Assembly (NCBI RefSeq): GCF_003862485.1
Contig: NZ_RRCM01000002.1
Location: forward strand, 205,704 to 269,703
Length of the DNA: 64,000 nt
DNA from: Lachnoanaerobaculum orale
Lineage (GTDB): Bacteria > Bacillota > Clostridia > Lachnospirales > Lachnospiraceae
Direction: 5' to 3'
Of the stretch, positions 45,141 through 56,300 are shown one piece after another. The notes under the pieces were generated by a model. It was not told where the DNA came from. It was given only the letters and a program-made list of their open reading frames with translations, and searched no databases. The translations under genes were made by a program, and so were the position numbers. Within the stretch, counting starts at the first letter, position 1, and every line of letters starts with the position of its first letter.

Positions 45141-46121
45141 TTAACCTACATCAAGACCTGAGTGATACGAATAATTTCCGATACCGGCAAGTAATCTGTG
45201 AAAATCCGTGTCCTCCAGCCTTTCAGGCATTATTTCTATATTTAAAAGTTTAAATATTTCCTCACATCTCTCAATACATCTGTCAAACAGCTCAGGGAAG
45301 CTTTCTTTTGAGTATATTCCCTTATCCCAAGGATTTATCCAAATCTCATGATTCAGATTGAAAGTCTTCTTAACATCAGGTATATCATCCGAAAGTATCT
45401 TTTGTGATACTATAGGTGCTTTCAAGAAAATATTCTCTATTGCATTTATTCTGATCTTTTTTCTGCCTGTGGGATCCGCCAATGTCCTTACACCGAATCT
45501 CATTGCAAGCACCGACCTGTGCACCATTGCAGGTGTTACTCTGAAGTTGTTTTTATATGTTATCGGGTAGTATGTCTTATTGATCACTCTTGCAAGAAAG
45601 TCCGAGACAAACTGTATCTCAAAGCCGTTTAGCGCAAGTGTCGCAGCCTGATTGAACTCCGAAGTCTTCTTTTTCTTATATTTTAATAAAAGCAATGTAT
45701 CTATATCGTTCTCAAGTGCCGCGTGCATACCGTATACATAAGCACTGTTTTTGCCCGTCTCATGTCCGATTCTGGCATATACATACGGGTGGCAAATATA
45801 ATCTCCCACGTAGTGACACAGAAATCCCGCAATATAGCTTATTGCCTGTTGTTTCTTTTGTGCCGACTCCATACTCTGTATCTCATACATTGCATTTGCA
45901 AAGAAATCGTTTACATGGCTTTCATGCATATAGGAGCCTACATTCCTGTAGTCTCTGTGTCTTAGTATCGGTATATTATAAAAGAACATATCCGGACCTT
46001 GCAGCCCAAGCTGATACAACCATCTGTATTTGGAGATGATATGCTTTAACCCCGAGTTTTCAAGCTGTCCGTATGCCTTTACTCCCAAGATATAATGTGT
46101 TGTAAATCCCGGCATCTTCAC
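45141..46121 (-). CDS. Zinc-dependent phospholipase C-like protein
   Basis: A 326-residue protein of the Zn-dependent PLC/S1-P1 nuclease fold. Putative metal ligands appear in PGFTTHYILG, GLQGPDMFFY, YMHESHVNDFF and GFLCHYVGDYICHPYVY, the last being the family core. There is no signal peptide, so unlike secreted clostridial phospholipases this form is probably intracellular. The substrate is unknown. It overlaps the HAD gene by four bases and precedes TerD by 15. Confidence 0.85.
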   Translation of the reverse strand: MKMPGFTTHYILGVKAYGQLENSGLKHIISKYRWLYQLGLQGPDMFFYNIPILRHRDYRNVGSYMHESHVNDFFANAMYEIQSMESAQKKQQAISYIAGFLCHYVGDYICHPYVYARIGHETGKNSAYVYGMHAALENDIDTLLLLKYKKKKTSEFNQAATLALNGFEIQFVSDFLARVINKTYYPITYKNNFRVTPAMVHRSVLAMRFGVRTLADPTGRKKIRINAIENIFLKAPIVSQKILSDDIPDVKKTFNLNHEIWINPWDKGIYSKESFPELFDRCIERCEEIFKLLNIEIMPERLEDTDFHRLLAGIGNYSYHSGLDVG

Positions 46122-46852
46122 TCCTTAGTATATTCATAGACCTTCGTCAAATAGTAATCTGAAAAAAGTCCCTCATATTCATTAAAAGTATTTTTCATAT
46201 TTAATTTCTTATGTGCAAAGCCTATATCAGCAAGTTCAATCATACCTTTGTCAAATTCAGTATCACCTGCCGCAAATATTCTTTCACCTTTATATTCATT
46301 TATAAAGCGTCTTACCGTATCGGCCTTGTTTAATTTCTTAGGCATTATATAAAGTTTTTCTTTATTATATAAAACTTCCACCAAAGTGGGGTTCAACTCA
46401 GACTTAAGATCTTTTACCACAGCCTTAATATCATCACATTTTGTAAATATAAAAAGGTTGTCTATATTTCTGCATTCAAATATTCTTCTTCTATCTTTTT
46501 CCAGCATTTTGAATGCTTTTTGTCTTTCAACGGCTGAATCCTCTATGATTTCAAGGCTCTTTAAATACCATTCATTATCCGATACTCCGTTCTTTAAAAG
46601 CTGACCGCCGTTTGCACATAGTACATACTTTGGAAGTATACTTAGGTTTATCCTTTCATACTGCGTATATGTTCTTGTAGTAACAGGGACTATAAGCAGT
46701 CTTTCATGGAGTTTTTTCAAAAGTTCATAGGAGTACTTTGACATAAAGCTGTTATCTTCTCCTTTATAAACTTCCACACTTATCCTTTTCTTTATATCCG
46801 TTTTCCTCGAATAAATCAAAGTATTATCCAAATCTGTAAATAAAATATCCAT
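46118..46852 (-). CDS. HAD-family phosphatase
   Basis: A 244-residue hydrolase of the Cof/sucrose-phosphatase branch. The nucleophile motif is DLDNTLIYSR at 7-16, motif II is VPVTTRT, motif III Lys lies in KLNKADTVRRF and motif IV in FAAGDTEFDKGMI. A cap domain lies between motifs II and III. It is the first gene of the TerD/AIM24 operon. HAD enzymes of this kind are part of the biosynthetic component described for some ter gene islands. Confidence 0.88.
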   Translation of the reverse strand: MDILFTDLDNTLIYSRKTDIKKRISVEVYKGEDNSFMSKYSYELLKKLHERLLIVPVTTRTYTQYERINLSILPKYVLCANGGQLLKNGVSDNEWYLKSLEIIEDSAVERQKAFKMLEKDRRRIFECRNIDNLFIFTKCDDIKAVVKDLKSELNPTLVEVLYNKEKLYIMPKKLNKADTVRRFINEYKGERIFAAGDTEFDKGMIELADIGFAHKKLNMKNTFNEYEGLFSDYYLTKVYEYTKE

Positions 46853-46912
46853 GAAGACAGTTTAACACTTTTTTATAAAATAGTCATTTTAAAAAATTTT
46901 GAAGTATGCAGC

Positions 46913-46945
46913 AAAAAGACCCCGGGATTTTCTCCCGAGGTCTTA
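46913..46945 (-). terminator. Terminator of the second MucBP adhesin gene
   Basis: AAGACCTCGGGA and TCCCGGGGTCTT form a stem around a short AT loop, followed by five Ts on the minus strand. Confidence 0.87.
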
Positions 46946-46948
46946 ATT

Positions 46949-49900
46949 TTATTTTTCTTTTCTTCTAAGCAATACGATTGATCCACATGATATTATCAAA
47001 AGTATGAAGTATCCGAAAGTATTTCTATTGTCTGAAGTCTTCGGTACCGATAAAGCTTTTCTTGTAGATTTTGTATTGACATCAGCCTTAGGCTTATCAA
47101 TAATGATCAAAGGTATTTCAGGATTGTTTAATTCAGGCTTGTCAATCTGTGACTTAACATCATTATTATTCACTACAGTAGCCTTTGCAGGTCTTACGGT
47201 TGAGTCGCCGCCTCTTCCTCCTCTGCTGCTGTTGGAGCGTGTCGCTATAGATGATGTGGCTCTAGGCCTTATTGTAAAGTCTCTGTTCCAATCTCTAGGG
47301 TCTACTATAGTGCTTGGTGTTGCAAGCTTTACGTTCTCAGCTCCCGGAGTGATTACCACACTCGGATCCTTCACATATATATATGTGATCTCAACAGGAT
47401 TTTCTCCGAATATACCGCTTGGGCTGCCTGATACCAAGTCTAAATGATAACCCGGTATGTACTTTTCGCTTGTCTCATATGGGAGTCCAAGCTTTCTTGT
47501 TCCGTCAAAGAATTCATCACTCTCTATCGGGAAGCCTGCCGAATTGATGTAACGGGCAATTACATTTCCTGCATTCTTTCTGCGATAGATATAATCTACT
47601 CTTTGTGTCCCCGGATCAAACACTCCGTTTGCATTAGCCGGCATACTTACAAGGTCGTAATAGTCAAACGACTTAACCTCTGAAGTATAAGGCATTCCGA
47701 TCTGTTCGCTACCGTTTAACACCACGGTATTTGCAAGCTCGGTATTTCCGTCTTCATCAAGATACCTGATAATAACGTTTCCGGCATCCTGACGCTTATA
47801 AATATAATCAACTGTAATATCAGATGTTCCAAATACTCCGTTTGCATTGTTAGGAACGGCTACAAGGTCATAGTAGCGAATGTTCTTTTGTGGAGTAGTA
47901 TATGGAAGACCCAGCTTATTTGCTCCCGGTAATACTTCGGTAGTTTCTATTCTGTTTCCGTGAGTATCATAGTAGTTGGCTGTGATATCACCTGCATCAT
48001 CTCTCTTGTACTCATAGGTGATGACATAGTTGACACCAGGAGTAAATGTTCCCGTATTGTTTGCAGGTGTAGGATTTACCACTGTAAAGTTGGTTATACT
48101 TACAGGACTTGTAGTATACGGCAATCCCGACTTACTTGTTCCCGAGAAGAATTCATCAGGTGCCAATGTATTTCCTGTACCTGCTTCCACATAATGAACT
48201 AATACATCTCCCGCATCATCTCTTCTGTAGTAGTATGTAACTTCTCTGTTTCCGTTTGTAGGATAGATATCCGCATATCCGTTCGGATGAACGTCAATTA
48301 CGGAATAGTACTGTACGCTTCCCGGATTTGTACTGTATGAAAGTCCGGCCTTTCCTGCTCCCGGAAGATATTCATCACGCAGCAATGAATTGGTCGTTCC
48401 TATTTCATAGTGATGTACGGTTACATTTCCCGCATCATCTCTTCTATAGTAGTAAGTAATCTCTCTAAGTCCGCTTGCCGGATATGTTCCCGTGTAATCT
48501 GTAGGTTGGGCATTTACTACAGTGTAGAACTGTATACTCTTAGCACTTGTACTATATGTAAGTCCAGACTTTTCGGCTCCTGAGAAGAACTCATCCTGTG
48601 AAAGCGTTGCATTGGTTCCGTCTTCAAGATAATGTACCTTTACATCTCCCGCATCATCTCTTCTGTATCTGTAATAAACTTCAACAGGTGTATTGCCGAA
48701 TGTAACTACAGGGTTTACAGGCGAACTTACCAAGTGGAAATGTGGGAAGGTCTTACTCTGTGTTGTATAGGTAAGTCCCAGCTTGTTGGTTCCGTCAAGT
48801 ACTACGGCTGACGGTGTTCCGCCAGGAATTGCCGAGTACAACTCATTTCCCGTACCGTCATCTATATAGTGAACAGTTATAGATGATCCGTTATCTCTCT
48901 CATAGTAGTAGCTTATCTCCTGCGGTGCAGTAGTGAATGTAAGCAATGTAGGGCTTGGTGCCTGATACAGATGATAATTCATTATCTGCGCCGATCTGTC
49001 CTGTGACTGATAGGTAAGTCCAAGCTTTCTTGTACCGTCTATAACCTCAGGTCCCGGGGCAGCTCCCACTGTAGGTGAATAGAGTTCCGTAGTGGTTCCT
49101 CTCTCATAGTGGTGAACCGTTATATTGCCTGCATTCTTTCTTCTATATGAATATGTTACAGTAGTCGTACCGTCACCGAATACTCCGGATGTAGGTGTAC
49201 TGCTGCTTATAAAGTCATAATTGTCTACAGGAAGCTGACTGCTGCTCCAAGCCAAGCCTTCTTTATTCGCACCTGACAATACTGTAGGGGTATTTACCAT
49301 GGTGCTGCTTCCAAGACTCTCAGGTCTTGTCAAATTCTCTCCTGTATCAATATCTATATATTTTATAGTGACATCAGGTGAAGTATTTCTCTCATAGTAG
49401 TAGGTAACGGTCTTTGGTGTAGCATCAAATGTTCCGCTTGTAGGGCCTTGCGGTGTACCTACCAAATGATAGTGAGGTATTGCATAACTTCCGACCGTAC
49501 TTATATCTCTCCTGTATGTCTGATACGGCTTACCCATCTGTCTTGCACCCGAAAGCACTTCAGCTGCCGGTGTGGCTGTGGATGATGTGGCATACAGCTC
49601 TGTGGTCGTTCCCGTCTCGTAGTGGTGAACAGTTACATCACCTGCATTTCTTCTTACATAGTGATAGGTTACTGTAGTATCTGCGGTATAACTTCCGTTG
49701 GCGTTTGCCGGAAGATTTGCAGTATCCACTTCAAAGTTAGGATCTGTTGTTATAGGAGCTGTAGTATATCTTGTATCCCTAGGCTCTCTTGTAATCACAT
49801 CAGCTGCAAGATTGCCTCCGTCCTCATCCTTTATATGCTTAACTGTCAAATTATAAAAATCAGTCTTTAAGCCGAGGTTTTTTATAGCTGTAGGATTATC

Positions 49901-52900
49901 TCTTGTAAGATTTATCGCTACGCTTGACCAAGGTGAATTTGGTATCGGCGTCTGATCCGCATTAAGTACAGATGCTCTTGTAACAAATGAGGTGAAATCG
50001 TTTCCTATAACTGCGGCACTGCTTGGTACATTAGGTACGGCAAAGCTGTCGCTTGTAAGATTCTCTACATAGAGCTTATAGTTTCCTTCATTGCTGAGCT
50101 TATTTGTAAAGCTTATGTTTCCGTTTGCATCAGTTCTTCCCGACTCAACCACACTCTCGGTACCTGCCGCGTCAAGCTTTACAAGTACATAAGGTCTGTC
50201 GGCTATGTTAAGGTCGGTAGTGTCATATGTTCCGTTACCGTTTAAGTCATAGAATGCATGAGTTGCGATATTGTACTTATGTGTACCTACCTGTGAATCT
50301 GTGAACTCATTTGCACCGTCAATGTTGTTGCCTCTCCATGAAGCCACCGAGTTGTTGGCTGTATCTGTAGCCGCATTATCCTTTGTATCAGGCATTTCAA
50401 CTTTATAGTTGAATGTAACTTCCTCGTTTGCAACTACACTCTGACCGCTCTTTAAATCCGCCTTAAACATTGTTACCGCGGACCAGTCACTGATACTTGA
50501 AGCCGGCACCCATCTGGCATTTACATTACCGTTTATATTGTCACTTGGAGTGTCTGTAGAATAATAAATGTCAAACTTACTGTTGTTTACAGTTACTCCC
50601 GATATGGCCTTAGGATATATCTTTGAACCTCTGTCATGGTAAACTCCGCTTCCGTCTTTGACAATGAACTTGTCGCCTGCGTACGGGAAAACATCTATTA
50701 CATGGAGATCCTGTACAGGATCGTTTGTGTTGTTCCAAACTCTTACCTGATAATCTAAGATATCTCCCTTATCGGCTTTCATCTTGGTCTGATAAACACT
50801 CTCTGTAGAAAGTTTTACTTTCTTTCCGAGCACCATCGCCTGTGGAGGTACAAAGGTATAGTTATATGTTATTGTAGAAAGTCTGTCTGTTGTATTGCCG
50901 TTGTTATTGGCGTCATACGGGTCTAGGTAATCTGCGGTATCTGATGAATATATAACTCCCGGAGCCGCGCTTGATGCGGCTGTAGTGTTATTATCCCAGC
51001 TCAGTATTACCTTTATCTCATGTGGACCTCCGTCCATACCCGCTGTAGGCTTGAACGAAATATTCAAATGATCAATTTTGTTCTGTGTATAGTTTCCGTA
51101 ACCTGCAAATGTGGAACCCGGGAATGTCAGTCCTGTAAGTTCAAACTCGTACGCTGTCTTTCCTACATTCCCTTTATAATTAGGTATAACCGTAGGAGTA
51201 GGATTAACAGTAAATAAATTAGCAGTCATCTGCGGCTGCACACTGTCAAACGCGAGGTCCGAATCGACTACAACTACCATCTTAGGATTTACGGCAGCTC
51301 TCGGGTCCCAAAGTATACTGTTATACCAGATACGTGGTGTTATTTTTATAGTTCCTCCGACACTTACCGTACTTGTAGCGGAGGTACCGTTTATACTCAT
51401 TCCGATATTTTGAAGGTGCATATTTGCATACGGATTTCTTAAATATGCATCCGCCAATGAATAACCCAGTTCCTGACCGGCTGCATTTCTTACTCTACCG
51501 AAGTTTCTTACAAGCTTCCAATATACATCATTGACATGCGCATTCAAATCGTTGATGAAAGCTGTATGTGTGGCAGGTGTAAGCTGTGTCTGAACGATAA
51601 GACCTACCGCATCCTCATCAAACTGTGAGATAGTTATATCATCATCAAAGACAAGTCTGAAATACCTGTACTCAGGCGGTGTTGTCAATGTGGTAGCTAC
51701 GGAGTTTGCTCTGTAGTCTGTAGCATTGCTCACCTGAACAGGTGTAATATTTGTAGCAATAGGGGTCCATGTGGTTCCGTTGTCGGATCCTACAAGCTTA
51801 TTGTGTGAGAGTTTTGCAAGTTCTGTCGCAGTGAATCTTTCAGGTCTGACTCTCAGTTCATATCCTGTAAGAAGGCTTCTTGCCTGTGGCTCATCCTCTA
51901 TCATTCTGAATGTAACACTGCTTGCAGTCTGCGGTCTTGCTCCACCGAACTGATCCACACTTACCAAGTAGTTGTATTTATAGTCCGCATCCCTCGGTAC
52001 AAGATAACCGCCATCACCAAGCAATGTCTTTTTTATACGAATTCTTCTTACATATGAAACATGGTAGTATAACTCACCACTTCTTCTTGTGGAAGCATCC
52101 AATGTACCGTCATCATTTACCAGTGTGGTTACCTGTTGCATAGTTATCTTTGTCCATGTATTAGCTAAAGTAACAGGTTGATTTCCGTCCCACTTAAGTG
52201 AGAAAGGCGGTTGCACTATAGTTGCAAGTCCTCTGTCAACTGTCTGTGTAATGGTTCTATCCGTACTGTTATATGTCCAATCGGAGTTGTTCGGAAGTGA
52301 CGGATCCCATACTGCTGTAGCAGGAAGAGTGATCTTAAACTGAACCTTTCTCTTATCCATACCTGCACCTGTTCCGGCAGGTACCAGTGATACACCGTCA
52401 TTTGCAGTGTTTGCAGGACCGCTGTAGCCGAAACCGCTCAAACTCGATACAAAGTCTGTAGAGAGTCTGTCATGAGCGGCATTTGTAGCTTCATCCGATA
52501 TATATTCACTTTTTCTGTTGTTATTTGCAACTGCGGATGTATCAGCTGATGAAATTCCTACAGGATATGCCTTTGCAACAAACTGGTCGTTTGAGCTTGC
52601 AAGCGGCGCATCTGTAGCAGGATTTTTACCCGCTTCAAAAAGCTTTACCGGAATATGGAATGTCTCACCGTTTTGCACTGCAGAATTCTTTAGAGTTGCC
52701 TTTACAGGTACTGCAGCGTATCCTGTATCAAGTCTTGAATAGTTTATCTTTATAATATAGTAATTCGGATCGCTGTTTATAATATTTACACTGGTGGCTC
52801 CTGACGCCAGAGTAACATCATTTACGGCAGGCGCTGCAAATATATTCTTATCCAGATATACATATGAAAAAGGATTGTACAGTGTGGACACCGCTCCCGA

Positions 52901-53092
52901 GAGCGTATTTGTCACATAGTATGACTCTTTTTGCGCTACCAAAGATGAAGTCTGCCCGGATAAACCGTACCTCACATCTGTAGTGACTGCACTACCTGCA
53001 CCTGTCGCATATACGTCGCCTGGCGGCGGCAGTACTGACAGTATCAGTGCGAAAAATAATAACAAAAAATATTTTAACGATTTTTTTGCCAT
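46949..53092 (-). CDS. Giant MucBP-repeat surface adhesin (2047 residues)
   Basis: Cell-surface protein expected to bind mucin or host glycans. The order is: signal peptide (YFLLLFFALILSVLPPPGDVYA), a beta-rich N-terminal region of about 950 residues shared with the two neighbouring paralogs, and a SdrD_B-like module (FYDLNGNGTYDTTDLN). Eleven MucBP-like repeats follow, each ending in a Tyr-rich YYYRRDDAG-type motif. Then comes a short linker with TRSNSSRGGRGGDS, and a C-terminus with SVPKTSD, a hydrophobic segment and an RRKEK tail. It lacks the long proline repeat of its paralogs. The ATG at 53092 has TGGAGG seven bases upstream and is preferred over the longer frame. Confidence 0.88.
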   Translation of the reverse strand: MAKKSLKYFLLLFFALILSVLPPPGDVYATGAGSAVTTDVRYGLSGQTSSLVAQKESYYVTNTLSGAVSTLYNPFSYVYLDKNIFAAPAVNDVTLASGATSVNIINSDPNYYIIKINYSRLDTGYAAVPVKATLKNSAVQNGETFHIPVKLFEAGKNPATDAPLASSNDQFVAKAYPVGISSADTSAVANNNRKSEYISDEATNAAHDRLSTDFVSSLSGFGYSGPANTANDGVSLVPAGTGAGMDKRKVQFKITLPATAVWDPSLPNNSDWTYNSTDRTITQTVDRGLATIVQPPFSLKWDGNQPVTLANTWTKITMQQVTTLVNDDGTLDASTRRSGELYYHVSYVRRIRIKKTLLGDGGYLVPRDADYKYNYLVSVDQFGGARPQTASSVTFRMIEDEPQARSLLTGYELRVRPERFTATELAKLSHNKLVGSDNGTTWTPIATNITPVQVSNATDYRANSVATTLTTPPEYRYFRLVFDDDITISQFDEDAVGLIVQTQLTPATHTAFINDLNAHVNDVYWKLVRNFGRVRNAAGQELGYSLADAYLRNPYANMHLQNIGMSINGTSATSTVSVGGTIKITPRIWYNSILWDPRAAVNPKMVVVVDSDLAFDSVQPQMTANLFTVNPTPTVIPNYKGNVGKTAYEFELTGLTFPGSTFAGYGNYTQNKIDHLNISFKPTAGMDGGPHEIKVILSWDNNTTAASSAAPGVIYSSDTADYLDPYDANNNGNTTDRLSTITYNYTFVPPQAMVLGKKVKLSTESVYQTKMKADKGDILDYQVRVWNNTNDPVQDLHVIDVFPYAGDKFIVKDGSGVYHDRGSKIYPKAISGVTVNNSKFDIYYSTDTPSDNINGNVNARWVPASSISDWSAVTMFKADLKSGQSVVANEEVTFNYKVEMPDTKDNAATDTANNSVASWRGNNIDGANEFTDSQVGTHKYNIATHAFYDLNGNGTYDTTDLNIADRPYVLVKLDAAGTESVVESGRTDANGNISFTNKLSNEGNYKLYVENLTSDSFAVPNVPSSAAVIGNDFTSFVTRASVLNADQTPIPNSPWSSVAINLTRDNPTAIKNLGLKTDFYNLTVKHIKDEDGGNLAADVITREPRDTRYTTAPITTDPNFEVDTANLPANANGSYTADTTVTYHYVRRNAGDVTVHHYETGTTTELYATSSTATPAAEVLSGARQMGKPYQTYRRDISTVGSYAIPHYHLVGTPQGPTSGTFDATPKTVTYYYERNTSPDVTIKYIDIDTGENLTRPESLGSSTMVNTPTVLSGANKEGLAWSSSQLPVDNYDFISSSTPTSGVFGDGTTTVTYSYRRKNAGNITVHHYERGTTTELYSPTVGAAPGPEVIDGTRKLGLTYQSQDRSAQIMNYHLYQAPSPTLLTFTTAPQEISYYYERDNGSSITVHYIDDGTGNELYSAIPGGTPSAVVLDGTNKLGLTYTTQSKTFPHFHLVSSPVNPVVTFGNTPVEVYYRYRRDDAGDVKVHYLEDGTNATLSQDEFFSGAEKSGLTYSTSAKSIQFYTVVNAQPTDYTGTYPASGLREITYYYRRDDAGNVTVHHYEIGTTNSLLRDEYLPGAGKAGLSYSTNPGSVQYYSVIDVHPNGYADIYPTNGNREVTYYYRRDDAGDVLVHYVEAGTGNTLAPDEFFSGTSKSGLPYTTSPVSITNFTVVNPTPANNTGTFTPGVNYVITYEYKRDDAGDITANYYDTHGNRIETTEVLPGANKLGLPYTTPQKNIRYYDLVAVPNNANGVFGTSDITVDYIYKRQDAGNVIIRYLDEDGNTELANTVVLNGSEQIGMPYTSEVKSFDYYDLVSMPANANGVFDPGTQRVDYIYRRKNAGNVIARYINSAGFPIESDEFFDGTRKLGLPYETSEKYIPGYHLDLVSGSPSGIFGENPVEITYIYVKDPSVVITPGAENVKLATPSTIVDPRDWNRDFTIRPRATSSIATRSNSSRGGRGGDSTVRPAKATVVNNNDVKSQIDKPELNNPEIPLIIIDKPKADVNTKSTRKALSVPKTSDNRNTFGYFILLIISCGSIVLLRRKEK

Positions 53093-53343
53093 AATACCTC
53101 CATTGTTTATTTTTTGTTTTACATAAAAACGATCCAAAAAAATTTGGAAAGTTTATGAATATCTTATATGTAAAACAAAGTGAATTTGTTGTTGTATGTT
53201 CTTAACCGTCATGCTAACTTAAGCATTATACATGGAAATATTTTATCATTTTTTAGGAATGATTACTATAGTTATTTTTTAATAAACTTTTACTAATATC
53301 TAACTTTTAATGTAAGATTTATTTTTATCGGTATTATAAGTTT

Positions 53344-53372
53344 AAAAAAACCCCCGGTTTTTAGCCGGGGGA
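53344..53372 (-). terminator. Terminator of the third MucBP adhesin gene
   Basis: CTCCCCCGGCT and AACCGGGGGT form a strong stem followed by seven Ts on the minus strand, a few bases after the stop codon. The remaining bases up to the second adhesin start (53138-53343) are AT-rich and hold only its promoter region. Confidence 0.88.
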
Positions 53373-53377
53373 GAAAA

Positions 53378-56300
53378 TTATCTGTCTTCTTTTTTCTTTA
53401 ATACAAGTGATATTGCAGCTGCCAGTGAGCTTATAAGGATGAAGAAGTAGCCTCTTACATCTTTGCTGTCGGCAGTCTTCGGAACCGACATCGCTCTTCT
53501 TGTATCCGGAACTATAGTCGCCTTCTGTGGTGTAGGCTTCTTAGTATCGGTTACAGGCTTGTCTATTACAGGTACTACAGTATCAATTGCGTTCTTTGAT
53601 TGTCCGTTGTTTGTTGTAACAGTCTTTGCAGGTCTTACATTGGCATCGCCAAAGCTTCCACTTCCTCCTCGACTTCCGTTAGAAGATGTTGCGATAGAAG
53701 GTGTAGCTATAGGTCTGTTAGGTCTGATAACAAGATCCTGATCTCTACCCGGAGTAATTATCTGACTCGGTGTAGCTATTCTTGACGGTGTTATCGGACT
53801 TGGTGTTATCGGATTAATCGGACTAGGACTAATCGGTGTTATCGGACTTATAGGGCTAGGCGTTATCGGATTAACCGGATTTATAGGTGTTATCGGTGTA
53901 ACAGGGCTTATCGGGTTAATCGGACTCGGTGCTATCGGAGTAGGTGTCACAGGAGGTACCGGTGTGATAACCACACTTGGGTTCTTTCTGTAGATATATG
54001 TCACTTCAATGGTTCCGTTTGTGAATATACCTGTTTCTCTTCCCTGTACAAGGTACAGGCTGTACCCTGTGATATCCTTTTGGGTAGTGTTATATGTGAG
54101 TCCCAAGCTTCTCGCACCGTCAAGTACTTCGTCACTTTCTATAGGGAATCCTGCAGTATTTATATAATGGGCAATTACATTTCCTGCATCTTTTCTTCTA
54201 TATACATATGTGACACTCTGATCTGTACTTGTAAATGTTCCGTTTGCGTTTGTCGGTACACTTACCAAGTCATAATTATCAAAACTCTTAGCACTTGTAG
54301 TGTATGGAAGACCAAGCTTCTCACTACCGTCCATTACCTCAGGAGTATCAAGAGGTACGTTTCCGTTCTCATCGATATGCTCTACCGTTACAGTTCCGGC
54401 ATCTTTACGCTTATAGATATAATCTACTGTAATAGGTGCCACTGTAAATGTTCCGTTTGCATTTGCCGGTACACTTATCAAGTCATAATTTGCAATAACC
54501 TTAGGTGTTGTAGTATAAGGCAATCCTACATTATCAGTTCCCGTAATATTATCAGGTGTATCAATGCTGTTTCCATGATTATCAAGATAATTTACTCTTA
54601 CTCCACCTGACTGTTTTCTCTTATACAGATATGTTACAGTCTGAGTACCGCTTGCAAATGTACCGTTTGCGTTTGCCGGCACACTGCTTATCTCAAAGTC
54701 CGCATAACTTTCAGGACTTGTAGTATATGGCAATCCGAGCTTTCTTGTTCCGTCCAGTACGTTCGGTGCGGTCAGATCGCTGTTGTCATATACCGACTTA
54801 TGGTAAACTGTCACATTTCCGGCATCACTTCTTCTGTAGACATAAGTTACAGTCTGCGTTCCTGATGTGAATACACCGTTTGCGTTAAGAGGTGTGCTCA
54901 CCAATGTGAAGTTCGGTATGGTTCTTGCTGTTGTAGTATAAGGAAGTCCAAGCTTTCCGACTCCTGACTGAACATCAGGTGTTGAAATAACATTACCCTC
55001 ATCATCTACATAAACTGTTGTTACATCTCCTGCCGGTTTTCTTCTATATTCATATATTACAGTCTGAGAACCTGCGGTAAATGTACCGTTCTTATTAGCC
55101 GGCTGAGCAACCAACTCATAATCTGTGATGTTCTCTTCATTTGTAGTATATGGAAGTCCGAGTTTTCCGGCTCCGCTTAGAACGAAGTCACTGTGAAGTG
55201 ATGTTCCTGTTCCCTGCTCAAGATATTTTACAGTAACATCTCCCGCATCATTTCTGGTGTAGTAGTATGTTACCACTGTTGTTCCGCTTGCAGGATAATT
55301 TCCGCTATGGTTTGTAGGTATAGCATTTACCACAGTGTAGTTTGCCACAGCCGCAGGGCTTGTAGTGTATGTAAGTCCCGACTTGCCTACTCCGCTTAAG
55401 TTTTCATCAGGTGATACCTGTGTAGTAGTTCCTGCTTCATAGTGGTGAACCAATACATTTCCTGCATCATTTCTTCTGTACTCGTAGATTACAGTCTGCG
55501 CTCCTGTTGTAAATGTACCGTTCTTATTGGCCGGCTGAGCTACCAGTGTGAAATGCTGAATACTCTGATCGTTGGTTGTATAAGGAAGACCAAGCTTACC
55601 TGTACCGCTTAAGCTCTCGTCAGCCGCCACAGATGTGGTAGTTCCCTGCTCATAGTGATGTACTGTAACATCTCCTGCGTTATTTCTTGTGTAGTAGTAT
55701 GTTACTACTGTGGTTCCGGTACTTGGGTATATTCCGGTGTGATCCGCAGGTATCGCACTTACTACCGTATAGTTGGCTACACTTGCCGGGCTTGTAGTAT
55801 ATGTAAGTCCCATCTTACCTACACCACTTAGGTTTTCATCAGCCGATACGGATGTGGTAGTTCCCTGCTCATAATGATGTACCAAAACATTTCCTGCATT
55901 TTTTCTTCTGTACTTGTAAATTAAAGTCTGCGGGTTTGTACCATGTGTAAGATTTGTTGTACCTGTTGCACTTGGCGTGGTCGCGCTTGGTGCTCCGCTT
56001 GTATCTACTCCTACATACTCAAAGTTGGCTATATTTGCTTCCTTATTTGTAAAGCTTTCAGTCACTCCGAGTTTTCCGCTTCCTGAAACTACCACTGCAC
56101 TTGGTGTACCTCCTGTAGGAGAGTAAAGCTCTGTTGTAGTTCCGTCCTCATAGTGATGTACCGTAATGTCGGCCGCATCTTTTCTTCTGTAGTAATAATT
56201 TACTACCTGATTGCCTGCCACATATGTAACTGTGGTTGCTCCTGTAGTTGTATTCGGAGTGTTGGCTCCACTTGCTCCTGTTACGTCTACTCTAACAAAC

